In this document: positions 50,884 to 59,886 of the stretch, piece by piece
How the letters are laid out: every line of letters starts with the position of its first letter
How positions within the stretch are numbered: the first letter of the stretch is position 1
From: DAIPKP01 sp964545875
Lineage (GTDB): Bacteria > Synergistota > Synergistia > Synergistales > Aminiphilaceae
DNA length: 64,000 bases
Reading direction: 5' to 3'
Assembly (NCBI GenBank): GCA_964545875.1
Contig: CAZJHH010000005.1
Location: 169,838 to 233,837, forward strand
The notes under the pieces: generated by a model
Told to the model about the DNA's origin: nothing
The model's database searches: none
The model's input: the letters and a program-made list of their open reading frames with translations, nothing else
Translations under genes and position numbers: made by a program

Positions 50884-52083
50884 TCAGATCTCCCCGGAAG
50901 AAGATTTCTGCATTTCTCGAAGAGCGTTTTTCCAGCTTTCGGGATTGCCGCAGCGAGTCACTCCGGAAACCCACTCGGGGGCCCCTCCTCCCCGGGCGGC
51001 AAGCTCCGGGTGCTTGAGAAGCTTCCGGCAGTCCAGCGAAGATTCTTCCCCCCGGGCAAGGAGAAAACCGCTGGTTTCTCCTTCTTCCGGCAAAAGGGCA
51101 AGCACCGAATCTTTGGGATACGTCGAGATACGGCGTTTCACTTCGGGAGCTGCCAGGTCGCGGGGCACTCCCGCAAGGCAGATCCAGTGAAGGGAGCTCT
51201 CTTCGTTCAAGGGCTCCACCTCCCACGGAAAGACGAGGTAATTCCGAACCTTCCCCACAACCTTGGAGAGATCCTCCTTTTCTTCCTGCATTTTCAGTAT
51301 CACCGACTCCAGTTTTTCCGAAGGACATCCAAGATGCCGCAACAGGCGGCGGACAATGCGGCCGTACTCCCGCTCTTTTCGGGAACCCTGAAGACAGAAT
51401 TTAAGGGACCACTCCGGAGCGGATCCGTTATATCCCGTTATGAAAAGCTCCCCCACTTCGGAGGTGGAGGAAACATGGCTTCCGGAACAGGCGATGCAGT
51501 CGAATTCGGGGATTTCCACCACCCGGATACACGAATCTTCGATACGATCCCAATTCGCCTTGAGAGAAGGAAGCTCCCGGGCTTCCTCCAGGGGAAGATC
51601 TCGAACGGTAACGGGAAGGTCTCGGGAAATAATCTGCCGGGCCTCTTCTTCCGCCTCCAGGAGGATATCCCAGGAAATCTCTCCGGGATAGGTAAAGGAA
51701 ACCGAAGAGTCCTCCTCTCCGATGGCCACCTTGTAGACATGGAGTCCCTCGAAACGGTTTTCCAGAACCCGGGAGAGGATATGTTCTCCCGAATGCATCC
51801 GGGAGTAAAGCTCCCGGGCTTCGAGATCCGGCACGGCTCGAACTGAAAGCCCTTCCCTGGGGGTTCCCCTTTCGAAAAGAACTTCCACCAGAGATCCTCC
51901 CTCATGCTTTCGGCAATCCAGAACCCGAGCTCGAAAATCTTCTCCTTCCAGAGTTCCCCGATCCCCGGGCTGCCCTCCTCCGGCAACCCGGAAGGGAGTT
52001 TCCCGTAACCGCAGAAGGCCCCGCTTTTTTCCGGATTCCACCACCTCAAGAATTACGGTATCTACTCCCTGAAGCTCTTTCAT
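50884..52083 (-). CDS. AlaX-type alanyl-tRNA editing protein with DHHA1 domain
   Basis: Stand-alone tRNA-editing protein of 399 residues that hydrolyses mischarged Ser- or Gly-tRNA(Ala). The AlaRS-like beta-barrel (FRVAGGGQPGDRG) precedes the metal site HSGEH (about residue 94) and CSGSH (CIACSGSHVSS, ~195). A C-terminal DHHA1-like domain follows (LLARGEESSLDCRKLLKHP). This is the long AlaX form. The ATG at 52083 is chosen for its GGAGGAG site. Confidence 0.85.
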   Translation of the reverse strand: MKELQGVDTVILEVVESGKKRGLLRLRETPFRVAGGGQPGDRGTLEGEDFRARVLDCRKHEGGSLVEVLFERGTPREGLSVRAVPDLEARELYSRMHSGEHILSRVLENRFEGLHVYKVAIGEEDSSVSFTYPGEISWDILLEAEEEARQIISRDLPVTVRDLPLEEARELPSLKANWDRIEDSCIRVVEIPEFDCIACSGSHVSSTSEVGELFITGYNGSAPEWSLKFCLQGSRKEREYGRIVRRLLRHLGCPSEKLESVILKMQEEKEDLSKVVGKVRNYLVFPWEVEPLNEESSLHWICLAGVPRDLAAPEVKRRISTYPKDSVLALLPEEGETSGFLLARGEESSLDCRKLLKHPELAARGGGAPEWVSGVTRCGNPESWKNALREMQKSSSGEI

Positions 52084-52268
52084 CTCCACGACTCCTCCAG
52101 AAGGCTTGTCTTCGGCAAAACCCTGGACCCAGGCATCGCCGCCTCGTTCACAAAAGAACAAGGGAGGACTCTGCTCCCCCCTTGACGTGCGTATCGCATC
52201 ATATCTCTGTTACCGCTCCGATGCTCCGAATCATGACGCTCGGCGCCCCGAAACGGAAACGCTCGAAA

Positions 52269-53390
52269 CTAGGAAGTACTGCCCTTGATGCGTTCCGTAG
52301 CATCCTTGATACCCAGGTTCGCGAGATCTTTGCTCTGGAGAATAGTCCAGCGAGCATTGAGAGTGACCAGGAAAAGGACGGACCAAATGTCGAGTCTCCA
52401 CGACTGGAGCTCTCCCTCGAAGGATTTCTTGATGGCCTCCAGGTGAGCCCGGGCTTCTCCGGTTTGCTCCAGGCCATCCATGAATGCGTTGAAGTCCTGG
52501 ATTGTCTCGATTCCCGCCGCTCGGAGAAGAACCATCAGATTCCGCCGGCTCTCCTGCTGATACTCTTCGGGAAGCTCCGCAAGAGGATATCCTACATCCT
52601 CCGTCAGGGTTTTCCAGCGGAGAATCCGGGCATCATTCACGGTTTCCCAGTTCCGGAAAGCCTCTTCCGTCATGGGAAGCGAGACGGGTTTGGCCCTTTC
52701 GGGAGAGGATGCCCCGCCTGGGGAAACTCCCGAGGCACCCGAAGCGAATCGTCCTTCCTCGGGAAGCGATCCCTCTCGAAGGAATTCCCATACCGTAAGG
52801 AATCCTTCGTCCGCCTCTTCAAGAAGGGCGCTCATCCGGGAAAGCTTACGCTTGAGGCCGCTCTTGGATCGCTGGACTTCCTCGTAGGGAAGCTTTTTCG
52901 TAATGGTAGCCCAGGCGTTCTGAAGAATGGTGCGGATCTGAATCTCTCCCCGGAGAGGAGCGTATTTGCGCCACTCCCGAAGGGAGCTCCGTTCGGGAGA
53001 GAGACTTACGGAGAAACGAACCGAACGGTACCCGTAGGCATCGGGATCCCGAAGAGCGTCGAAGGCTACGGACTGAAGAGGATACACCGTAAACTCCTCC
53101 TCCACGAGACGGGAAACCTTTTCCAGATCCTCAGCAAAGTACAAAATTACCCGAACACAGCTCAAATCGGGAATTTCCTCCAGGGAGGTCACATTCTCCC
53201 GGGAATTCTTCAGGCGCTCCAGAAAATCGTTGATGTTTTCGGTGCTGCTTTCGATATGAAAAAGGTCAAGATCTATCTGTTCGAGCAAGTCCTGTACCAG
53301 ATGTTCCAGCCTTTTCGTGTAGTCCCGATACAAGCTATAGGAAGCAATATAACGATCACGCCATTCCCCCAGGCCCTGTTGCAAATCCAT
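52269..53390 (-). CDS. RelA/SpoT-domain protein with C-terminal extension
   Basis: A 373-residue protein whose residues ~50-215 match the (p)ppGpp-synthetase fold: ERLKNSRENV, DLSCVRVILYFAEDLEKV, YGYRSVRFSV and EIQIRTILQNAWATI, followed by LKRKLSRMSALLEEADE. The catalytic Glu (EIQIRT) is kept, but two His residues usual in this family (YRSxH and WAxISH) read Arg125 and Lys165. The C-terminal ~160 residues are not recognisable. It could be an alarmone synthetase, a toxSAS-type toxin or an inactive relative. No partner antitoxin gene is apparent. The ATG has GGAGGA upstream. Confidence 0.75.
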   Translation of the reverse strand: MDLQQGLGEWRDRYIASYSLYRDYTKRLEHLVQDLLEQIDLDLFHIESSTENINDFLERLKNSRENVTSLEEIPDLSCVRVILYFAEDLEKVSRLVEEEFTVYPLQSVAFDALRDPDAYGYRSVRFSVSLSPERSSLREWRKYAPLRGEIQIRTILQNAWATITKKLPYEEVQRSKSGLKRKLSRMSALLEEADEGFLTVWEFLREGSLPEEGRFASGASGVSPGGASSPERAKPVSLPMTEEAFRNWETVNDARILRWKTLTEDVGYPLAELPEEYQQESRRNLMVLLRAAGIETIQDFNAFMDGLEQTGEARAHLEAIKKSFEGELQSWRLDIWSVLFLVTLNARWTILQSKDLANLGIKDATERIKGSTS

Positions 53391-53470
53391 TCCTCCATCA
53401 CCACCCCGTTCATTTCATGCGGTATTTGAGCCTTAGGGCCCACTCCAAAAGACTACCGTATCTCTTTTCA

Positions 53471-53488
53471 AGCATGCCCGGGCATGCT
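53471..53488. repeat. Perfect 18-bp palindrome
   Basis: AGCATGCCCGGGCATGCT is its own reverse complement. It lies between the RelA/SpoT-domain gene and the TPR gene, downstream of the latter on the minus strand. It lacks a loop and a U tract, so a terminator role is doubtful; a protein-binding site is possible. Confidence 0.4.
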
Positions 53489-53565
53489 CCATTCCAACGT
53501 TTCGGGCATCTCCTTCCCAAAGGAACTCGGTCGGGAACCCGGCCCCCTTTTTTCCTTCAGGAAAC

Positions 53566-56500
53566 TCAGGCTCTGCACATACGCGCCAAAAGCACCGCCC
53601 GCATGGCCATCTGTTCATTTCCTCTGGCACGGGCTGTGCGGGCCAGCAAGGCGTAGGCGATTCCGTTTCCGGGATCCTTTGCCAGAGCCCTTTCAAGGGC
53701 ATTCTGGGCCTCTTCGTAGCGTCCCCGGGCATGAAAAGCATGCCCGAGAAGGGTATAGGAACGCCCCTCGAAAGAACGGCTTCGGAAGCATTCTTCCACC
53801 GAATTCTTCGGTGAAAGGCCTTGTCTCTCCTGGAAGAAACCCAGCGAAAAGAACGCGTCGTAAAGATGCTTTTCCCCGGGGTTACGCTCTTTTGCCTTTC
53901 CCAGGATTTCCAGAGAAAGCGATCCACGGAAATCCTGAGGGGCTTGTTCTTCCCCCAAGGGAAGAGGCGGAGCTTCGGGAAGAAGGGGAGAGTCCATGTC
54001 GGGGAAGCGGAAAAGACGGTATCCCCCCTTGCCCTCCTCCGCGTAAAGAGCCTGCTCCAGAGCACGGAAAGCCCGGAGGGAATCCTTCTCCCGGGAGTAA
54101 AGATAGGCGAGATTGTAAAGCGTAACAGGATTGGGCCCCATCTGCAACAGAGCTTGGCGGAACTCCTTGAGGGCGCTTCGGTTTCTTTTCTGCATTCCCA
54201 ACACCCACGCGAGGTTATGGCGGATATCTCCCCTAAGGGGAGCCTTTTCCAGAGCTCTCCGGTAGAGGGTCTCCGCATCCTTATAGAGGCCTTTGCGGGC
54301 CAGAATATCCCCCTGGAGAAAAAGATCTTCCACCAGCACCGGAATCTCTCCGGGAACATACTCTCCTTTGGCAGAAACCGAGGAAGGGGTGCCCATTTCC
54401 TGCGGGGTGCTCTTTCGCAGATTGCGAAGTTCTTCCTGCCGGTGCATTTCCATAAGTGCCGGCTGACCATCGGGAAGAAGGAGCCATGCCGGAGGCTCCG
54501 CCGGAGAGGCATTTTCTCCTCCCGGAGAATCCTTTGAAGGTGACGGGGAAACCTGCTCGGGCTTTCGAGAGAGTCTGGCAAGCCCTCCCCGAGCATTCCG
54601 GTGGCTCGGGTCTTTCTGGAGAATGGCCTCGTAAAGCTTCCGGGCTTCTCCCGCCTTTCCCTGGTTCTCCAGCGTCCGGGCTCTTCTGTAAAGGGGTTCC
54701 AGCTCTTTTGCGAGCTCCTGCCGGGCCAGAGATTCCCGGAGATCATGGATTTCCTGAAGGAGATCTTCGGGGACTTCCTCCGTCCCCGAAGAAGAGAGAA
54801 GCACCAGAGCTCTTTCGTAAGCTTCCAGGGCCTCTTCGTACTTGGCCTGTCTTTCCAAGGTTCGTCCCAAACCGATATATGCGGGAGGATATTCCTCCTC
54901 CTCGAGAATTCCCCGGTATGCCGCCAAGGCTCCCTCGAACTGCTTCTTTTTCCGCATTTCCGAAGCTCTGGCAATGGCCATTTCGTAAGCCTCATGCCGA
55001 GCTGCCCGCTCCCGGGCGGCTTTTTCGTAGGAATCCAGAGTTTGAACGAGATACTGCACGAAATCTTCGGCAAACGCATCGGCTTTTTCCATGCTCCGGA
55101 CCTCCGCCACCAGAAGCCGGGCATCTTCAGAACGGTGCTGCATAAGGAGAGAGTCCAGAAGCCCTCCCCGGGCTTCAAGAGAACGAGGCTCCTCTTCCAA
55201 GGCCTTGCGGTACATCTCTTCGGCGGAAAGGATCTCTCCCGAGAGAAGAAAGGTCTCTCCCGCATGGATATATTCCGAAAGCCGGGCTGCCCGGGAGGCT
55301 TCCTGAGCCTCTCTAAGGGTTTTTTCCCGGAGGATCTCTTCCATTTCGATTCGGGCGCTTTCGTTATCCGGCTCCAGGTCGAGCACTCTGGTGAGAAGCG
55401 CCTCGGCCCTCTCCAGGCTTCCGGACTGGGCATGAATTTGCCCGAGAGCGAGGAGCATTTCTCCATCTTCGGGAATGCTCTCGAGAGCTGACTGAAGTTC
55501 CTCCTTGGCAAGATCGAGCTTTCCCTGCTCGAAGTAGGTCAGCGCAAGCCCCTTTCGAGCCTGGGGATAGAGAGGCACCAGGCGCAGAGTTTCCTGAAAG
55601 GTAGCGGAAGCCTCTTCGAGATTTCCCAGAGCAAGCTGGGCATAGGCGATATTGTTATACAAAAAAGCATCTCCGGAAACTCTCCGAAGGCTCTCTTCGA
55701 AGGCATTCAGAGCCTCGGGGTATTCCCCCTGCTGATAGAGAGCTTCTCCGAGAAGCTGATATCCCTCGGGATGATCTTCATCCTTGTGGAGGGCCTTACG
55801 AAAAAGGAGAGCCGCTCCGGGATAGTCCTTTTTTTCAAGTCGGCTTCGTCCGCGGTCGAGAAGACGTTCCGGGGTGTTTCGCCACATGGAATATCCCACG
55901 GCTCCTGCGGCCACGACACCGCAAATTCCCGCCAGAGCAAGGCGGAAGAGGCGTTTTCGCCGCTGGGAGTCATCCAGAAGAATCCGGGTTTCTCGAACCC
56001 CCACGTATTCGGGGTTCGGATCTTCTTGCCCGAAAAGATCCTCCGGCGTCTCCGGCTTCAGGGGCTCTCGAAAGGCTGCAGGTTCTTCCGTCTCTCCGAG
56101 AACCTCCCCGGGCTGCGGGGAAGCATCTTCAAGAAGAGCTTCCTCCGTGGAAGAGGCCTCGGGGAACCAACTGTTCCGGGGTGTAGTCTCCTGGGCTGTC
56201 TCTTTTTCGGGATCTCCTGGGTCCACACCAGCAAAGAGCGTGTCTTTCTCCGTTTCCCCCGAAGGTTCTTCCCGAGGAAGACGCTCCGCCTCGGCAAGCT
56301 CGGATTTTTCGGAAAGCGGGTTTTGCGTTTTTTCATCTTCGGGGAGAGGAGAAATCTCCGCAGAGGAAACGTCTTCCTCCGGCAACTCCTCCGAAAGAGG
56401 CGAAACGGGTTGTTCGGAGAAATCCGCATCGGCCTCAGCAAGGGGATCTTCTATCTTTCGATCCTCCCGGGGAGGTTCCTCCGGAGAGTATCCGAGAGAA

Positions 56501-57066
56501 GGGGTTTCGGAAACGAGGGGCTGTTCCGTCTCAGGCCCGGCAGTCTCCGGAACAAGCTCCGAAGAAGAGGCATCTTCCGGGACGGAAGCCTGAAAGACTT
56601 CATGCTTTTTTTCCGGAGAAGCATCTCTAAGGAACGACACCATGGCGGGAGCTACCTGGGGAAGCTTCCTGGGGACAAACGCTCCGGGATTGGCGAGAAA
56701 CATACGGAAAGAGGCGAGATCCTCCGAAGAATTTTCCGGAAAATTTCCGGAGGAACTTTCCGAGGGGGTCCGGGGAGCCTCGAGAAGATCCCGGACACCC
56801 TCCCAGGATTCGAGAAACCATAAGGCATCTTCGGGAGAGACTTCCAGCTCCCGGACGATGCGCTGAAGAAAGACATCTCGTTCGTTTTCTGCGGGGAATG
56901 GCGGAAGAAGGCCCTCTTCCACAAGCCGGAGAAGACCATCAATTTCCTGGGGGAAACGTCCCTCCTCCCGGAGGAGGTAAAGGCGAAGACCTTCGGGTTC
57001 TTGCAGTACATCCTTTCCATGTTCCGAAAGGTACTTACGGAGCTTTTCTCTTACGACTGTACGCAC
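53566..57066 (-). CDS. Large membrane-anchored TPR protein
   Basis: A protein of 1166 residues. Residues 1-90 form a helical domain (VREKLRKYLSEHGKDVLQEP, then ALWFLESWEGVRDLL). Residues ~90-370 are a low-complexity Glu/Pro/Ser linker. One transmembrane helix lies near residues 375-395 (LALAGICGVVAAGAVGYSMW). The rest is a long array of TPR repeats (AALLFRKALHKDEDHPEGYQ, ALNAFEESLRRVSGD, ATFQETLRLVPLYPQARKGL). The TPR part is probably extracytoplasmic. I do not recognise a specific family. The GTG start at 57066 has GGAGGTG nine bases upstream. Confidence 0.8.
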   Translation of the reverse strand: MRTVVREKLRKYLSEHGKDVLQEPEGLRLYLLREEGRFPQEIDGLLRLVEEGLLPPFPAENERDVFLQRIVRELEVSPEDALWFLESWEGVRDLLEAPRTPSESSSGNFPENSSEDLASFRMFLANPGAFVPRKLPQVAPAMVSFLRDASPEKKHEVFQASVPEDASSSELVPETAGPETEQPLVSETPSLGYSPEEPPREDRKIEDPLAEADADFSEQPVSPLSEELPEEDVSSAEISPLPEDEKTQNPLSEKSELAEAERLPREEPSGETEKDTLFAGVDPGDPEKETAQETTPRNSWFPEASSTEEALLEDASPQPGEVLGETEEPAAFREPLKPETPEDLFGQEDPNPEYVGVRETRILLDDSQRRKRLFRLALAGICGVVAAGAVGYSMWRNTPERLLDRGRSRLEKKDYPGAALLFRKALHKDEDHPEGYQLLGEALYQQGEYPEALNAFEESLRRVSGDAFLYNNIAYAQLALGNLEEASATFQETLRLVPLYPQARKGLALTYFEQGKLDLAKEELQSALESIPEDGEMLLALGQIHAQSGSLERAEALLTRVLDLEPDNESARIEMEEILREKTLREAQEASRAARLSEYIHAGETFLLSGEILSAEEMYRKALEEEPRSLEARGGLLDSLLMQHRSEDARLLVAEVRSMEKADAFAEDFVQYLVQTLDSYEKAARERAARHEAYEMAIARASEMRKKKQFEGALAAYRGILEEEEYPPAYIGLGRTLERQAKYEEALEAYERALVLLSSSGTEEVPEDLLQEIHDLRESLARQELAKELEPLYRRARTLENQGKAGEARKLYEAILQKDPSHRNARGGLARLSRKPEQVSPSPSKDSPGGENASPAEPPAWLLLPDGQPALMEMHRQEELRNLRKSTPQEMGTPSSVSAKGEYVPGEIPVLVEDLFLQGDILARKGLYKDAETLYRRALEKAPLRGDIRHNLAWVLGMQKRNRSALKEFRQALLQMGPNPVTLYNLAYLYSREKDSLRAFRALEQALYAEEGKGGYRLFRFPDMDSPLLPEAPPLPLGEEQAPQDFRGSLSLEILGKAKERNPGEKHLYDAFFSLGFFQERQGLSPKNSVEECFRSRSFEGRSYTLLGHAFHARGRYEEAQNALERALAKDPGNGIAYALLARTARARGNEQMAMRAVLLARMCRA

Positions 57067-57380
57067 GTAACAAGCACCTCCAGGAAAGAATGAGCAAGGA
57101 TATGCACCACCATAGGTCACCTCTGCCTTATCAAAGACTTCTTTAAACCCTTCGAGAAAGGGACGTGAAGGGGGGAAACACCCGACACAAGAGAAAATGT
57201 ACCACATATGAACAGGAGGAACAACAAAAAAGGAGTCGGCCCCCACTCAGAAAGACTCCTCCGGAAACGCTCATACCGATCGTCTTTCTCCTCATAATAG
57301 CAAAAGATCCTTGCATAGACCATGGCAAATGCGGAAAAATCGAAAAAAACCTTCCCCCATATCTTAACACAAAAAGGGGG
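57067..57380. other. Intergenic, no gene seen
   Basis: About 310 bp between the TPR gene and the tRNA promoter. Base composition becomes A/T-rich towards the tRNAs. I see no convincing frame, hairpin or repeat here. Confidence 0.5.
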
Positions 57381-57409
57381 TTGCATTTCCAAAAAACTCA
57401 TGCTATCAT
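57381..57409 (+). promoter_or_regulatory. Promoter of the tRNA-Gln/tRNA-Glu pair
   Basis: TTGCAT (57381-57386) and TATCAT (57404-57409) are spaced by 17 bp and end 10 bp before tRNA-Gln. Confidence 0.6.
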
Positions 57410-57419
57410 TTCCGGGCCT

Positions 57420-57494
57420 TGGGGAATCGTCTAATTGGCAGGACGCTTGACTCTGGATCAAGTAGTCGTGGTTCGAGTCCACGTTCCCCAGCCA
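57420..57494 (+). tRNA. tRNA-Gln (CTG anticodon)
   Basis: The 75-nt gene has acceptor arms TGGGGAA and TTCCCCA, the D-arm region GTCTAATTGGCAGGAC, the anticodon stem CTTGA/TCAAG with loop CTCTGGA, the T-arm GTGGTTCGAGTCCAC, and an encoded GCCA end. The anticodon CUG reads CAG (Gln). Confidence 0.96.
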
Positions 57495-57507
57495 GCCGCG
57501 AGTACGC

Positions 57508-57583
57508 GGTCCCTTCGTCTAGTGGTCTAGGACGCCGGGTTCTCAGCCCGGTAACAGGGGTTCGAACCCCCTAGGGACTGCCA
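57508..57583 (+). tRNA. tRNA-Glu (CTC anticodon)
   Basis: Acceptor arms GGTCCCT and AGGGACT (with a G-T closing pair), D-arm with CTAGTGGTCTAGGA, anticodon stem CCGGG/CCCGG with loop TTCTCAG, T-arm AGGGGTTCGAACCCCCT and an encoded GCCA end. The anticodon CUC reads GAG (Glu). It follows tRNA-Gln by 13 bases, and a T-rich tail comes next, so both are made as one precursor. Confidence 0.96.
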
Positions 57584-57632
57584 TTTTTTTGTGTTCTGTA
57601 TGTGTTTTCAGGATACGGTAAAAGTTTAGAGA

Positions 57633-57666
57633 AAGAGCTTCTTTCGCCTCGGCGGGAGAAGCTCTT
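57633..57666. terminator. Bidirectional intrinsic terminator
   Basis: AAGAGCTTCT and AGAAGCTCTT form a 10-bp stem followed by TTTT on the plus strand, closing the tRNA transcript. The minus strand continues TTCTC, serving the convergent gene at 57692. Confidence 0.78.
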
Positions 57667-57691
57667 TTTTCTTCTCTATTTTTTCGTTGTT

Positions 57692-58579
57692 CTATCTCCG
57701 AATGGATGCGGCCATACGCCTCCAGGTATGCCGTCTCCCCCGGATAGCTACGGAATAGGCGGTGATGTTTTCGGGAACCCCTATGCCCGAATATCCCGCA
57801 TCTCCGATATGATGGATATCCACACCGCACATCTTGGCCCACAGGGCTATCTGGGCCACGCTCTCCGCACTTGCCCCCTCCTGGGAGGTTCCCAGAGAAC
57901 TCATGGCGAGGAGTCCCCGTGAGTGAGCGGTGCGGGCAAGCAAGGTTCCCTCCTCCAGAGTGATCCCCGGCACCGTTCCCGGAGCGGGAAAAAGAATGAC
58001 GTCCGCTCCCGCATCTTTCCAGGCAGCCACGCATTCCTCCGGAAGAAAGGGATCCTCTCCCGAAAAGGGCACTCCCGCATGGTGCATCTTGCCCACCATA
58101 AGAAGAGGATCGTCCCCCACCACTTTGCGTATTTCCTCGAGCGCCCGGGTTATATCCTCCAACGTAACCCGGGAAGCGGGATTTCCCGTAAGGAGAATAA
58201 AGGATGCCCCCCGATCCACCGCCCGCCGGGCCTGATCCGGGGTAGCCCGGTATCCGGGTTTCACCCATTCCGAAGGCTCCAGATTGATTCCCACGGGGCG
58301 CCCCAGAAAGGAGGCGAGCTCGTAGAAGAAAACGCTCTCTTCCATCTCGGGAAGCCCCGCGACTTCGGGTTTTCCCGGATCGATCATGTTGAGGAGAATA
58401 CAGTCCGCTCCCATGGCGGCGGCAAGCTCCGGATTGCTCACGCCGTCCACCAGAGGAGCCTTGTGCGCCACGACTTCCGAAAAAAGGATACGTCCTTCGC
58501 TTGCGGAGAAACTCTGCAAGAGCTCCCTTCCCGAGAGAGCCGCCATTTCGGAATATGTCATATCAAGAAAACGCCCCAT
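57692..58579 (-). CDS. Conserved protein, likely TIM-barrel, function unknown
   Basis: This 295-residue protein has alternating beta/alpha segments that look like a TIM barrel: ELAAAMGADCILLNMID, VGINLEPSEWVKPGYRAT, ASFILLTGNPASRVTLEDI, LLMVGKMHHAGVPFSG, AGADVILFPAPGTVPGITLE, and the Gly-rich end IHHIGDAGYSGIGVPENI. The pattern suggests a phosphate-binding barrel of unknown substrate. It begins MGRFLDMTYSEMAALSGREL, a start I recall from uncharacterised proteins, but I cannot attach an activity. It stands alone. Confidence 0.65.
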   Translation of the reverse strand: MGRFLDMTYSEMAALSGRELLQSFSASEGRILFSEVVAHKAPLVDGVSNPELAAAMGADCILLNMIDPGKPEVAGLPEMEESVFFYELASFLGRPVGINLEPSEWVKPGYRATPDQARRAVDRGASFILLTGNPASRVTLEDITRALEEIRKVVGDDPLLMVGKMHHAGVPFSGEDPFLPEECVAAWKDAGADVILFPAPGTVPGITLEEGTLLARTAHSRGLLAMSSLGTSQEGASAESVAQIALWAKMCGVDIHHIGDAGYSGIGVPENITAYSVAIRGRRHTWRRMAASIRR

Positions 58580-58830
58580 GGCTTTCGCCCCTTTCTCTTT
58601 GCAGCCTTGCCCTTTCTTCGGCCTCGCCCGCCGAAAAGCGGCACGTTCTTTTCGTTTCCTGAAATCCCTCCTTATTCTAGCACCTCTCGAAAGCCATGCC
58701 CAGAAAGCGCGTCCCCGAAAGGCGGCGGACAGAAAAAGCGGAGCTTCCGCAAAGAGCTCTTTGGCTTTGAAACGTTTCGAAAAGCTCCGGGGCTTTCAAA
58801 CATTTTCGATTATGAGATACACTAAGGAAA

Positions 58831-59886
58831 ATGGCATGGAAGAATTTACGGAAAGAGAGGCATAAAAGTCTCATGGGAGGAACCCAACTCAAAAAAATTA
58901 TGGACATGGTGGATCTTCTGAGCCAGCCCGGAGGGACATGCATTCAGGAAATCCAGGAAACCCTGGGCGTTTCCCGGAGAACCGTCTACAACCTTCTGGC
59001 AATTCTCGAAAAACTCGGCTTCGCCCCTTACGACACAAAACCTCTGGGAGAGCGGGAAAAACGATGGTTCGTAACAAATCCCAAGGCCCTCCCCCTTACG
59101 GAGAGATCTCCGGAGGAGGGAATCAGTGCCAAAGAATACCTGGCCCTGCATCTCATGCAGGGGATAAGCGCCCCCTATCTGGGAGAAAAAATTTCCCGCT
59201 GCACTCGACAGGCTCTGGAAAAACTGGGAACCCTCCTTTTCGAAAAACCTCCCTGTTCCGGTGGTTCCGCCGAACGCCTTCACTGCCTTATGCTTGCTTC
59301 AGATACGCTCAAAAAAACCTACGAAGATCAGGAGGAGACCATTCAGGCTCTCATCCGAGCCATTCTCAAGCAGGAGACCCTCCAGATCACCTATCACTCC
59401 TTCTCCAAAAACCGGGAAATTCTCTTTCCCATCAATCCTCTTCAGTTTTTCGAAAGCCAGGGAGGGCTCTATCTTTTTTACGAAAGCCCTCTCCATAAGG
59501 AATTCCGGGTACTTGCAGTGGATCGAATTCTGGAGACCCTTCCCACGGAGCAGAATTTCGAATGGCCCGAAACCTTCGACGGCCAAACCCTGGTGAGCAA
59601 CTCCTTCGCCATGATATGGGACGACCCCGTGGAGGTCACTCTCTGGATCGCTCCGGAACAGGCAAAATACGTGAAAGAACGAAACATCGTTCGACAGCAA
59701 CGGGTGGAAGAATGTAAGGATGGCTCTCTGAAGACACATCTTACTTCCTCGGGATGGTGGACCATCAAGCAGTGGATTCTCTCCATGGGCTCCCATGCGG
59801 CGGTACTGGATCCCCCTCACTTACGCCGGGAAATGGAAGAAACCCTTCGAGAAATGCAGCAGATCTACTCCCAGCAGATTCTGTAA
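58831..59886 (+). CDS. WYL-domain transcriptional regulator
   Basis: A 351-residue regulator. The N-terminal winged helix (residues ~20-75: KIMDMVDLLSQPGG, QEIQETLGVSRRTVYNLLAI) is followed by the WYL domain (about residues 180-245: LQITYHSFSKNREILFPINP, FESQGGLYLFYESPLHKEFR) and a WCX-like C-terminal part (VTLWIAPEQAKYV). WYL regulators sense small ligands or nucleic acid and are often found near defence or DNA-repair loci. ATG at 58831 has AAGGAAA upstream; a start at 58873 is possible. It opens the accessory stretch ahead of the duplicated element. Confidence 0.85.
   Translation: MAWKNLRKERHKSLMGGTQLKKIMDMVDLLSQPGGTCIQEIQETLGVSRRTVYNLLAILEKLGFAPYDTKPLGEREKRWFVTNPKALPLTERSPEEGISAKEYLALHLMQGISAPYLGEKISRCTRQALEKLGTLLFEKPPCSGGSAERLHCLMLASDTLKKTYEDQEETIQALIRAILKQETLQITYHSFSKNREILFPINPLQFFESQGGLYLFYESPLHKEFRVLAVDRILETLPTEQNFEWPETFDGQTLVSNSFAMIWDDPVEVTLWIAPEQAKYVKERNIVRQQRVEECKDGSLKTHLTSSGWWTIKQWILSMGSHAAVLDPPHLRREMEETLREMQQIYSQQIL

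Noticed and set aside
57420..57583. tRNA genes as an integration site for the accessory stretch
   Set aside because: Both tRNAs are complete, and I found no second copy of their 3' ends downstream and no integrase gene in the window.
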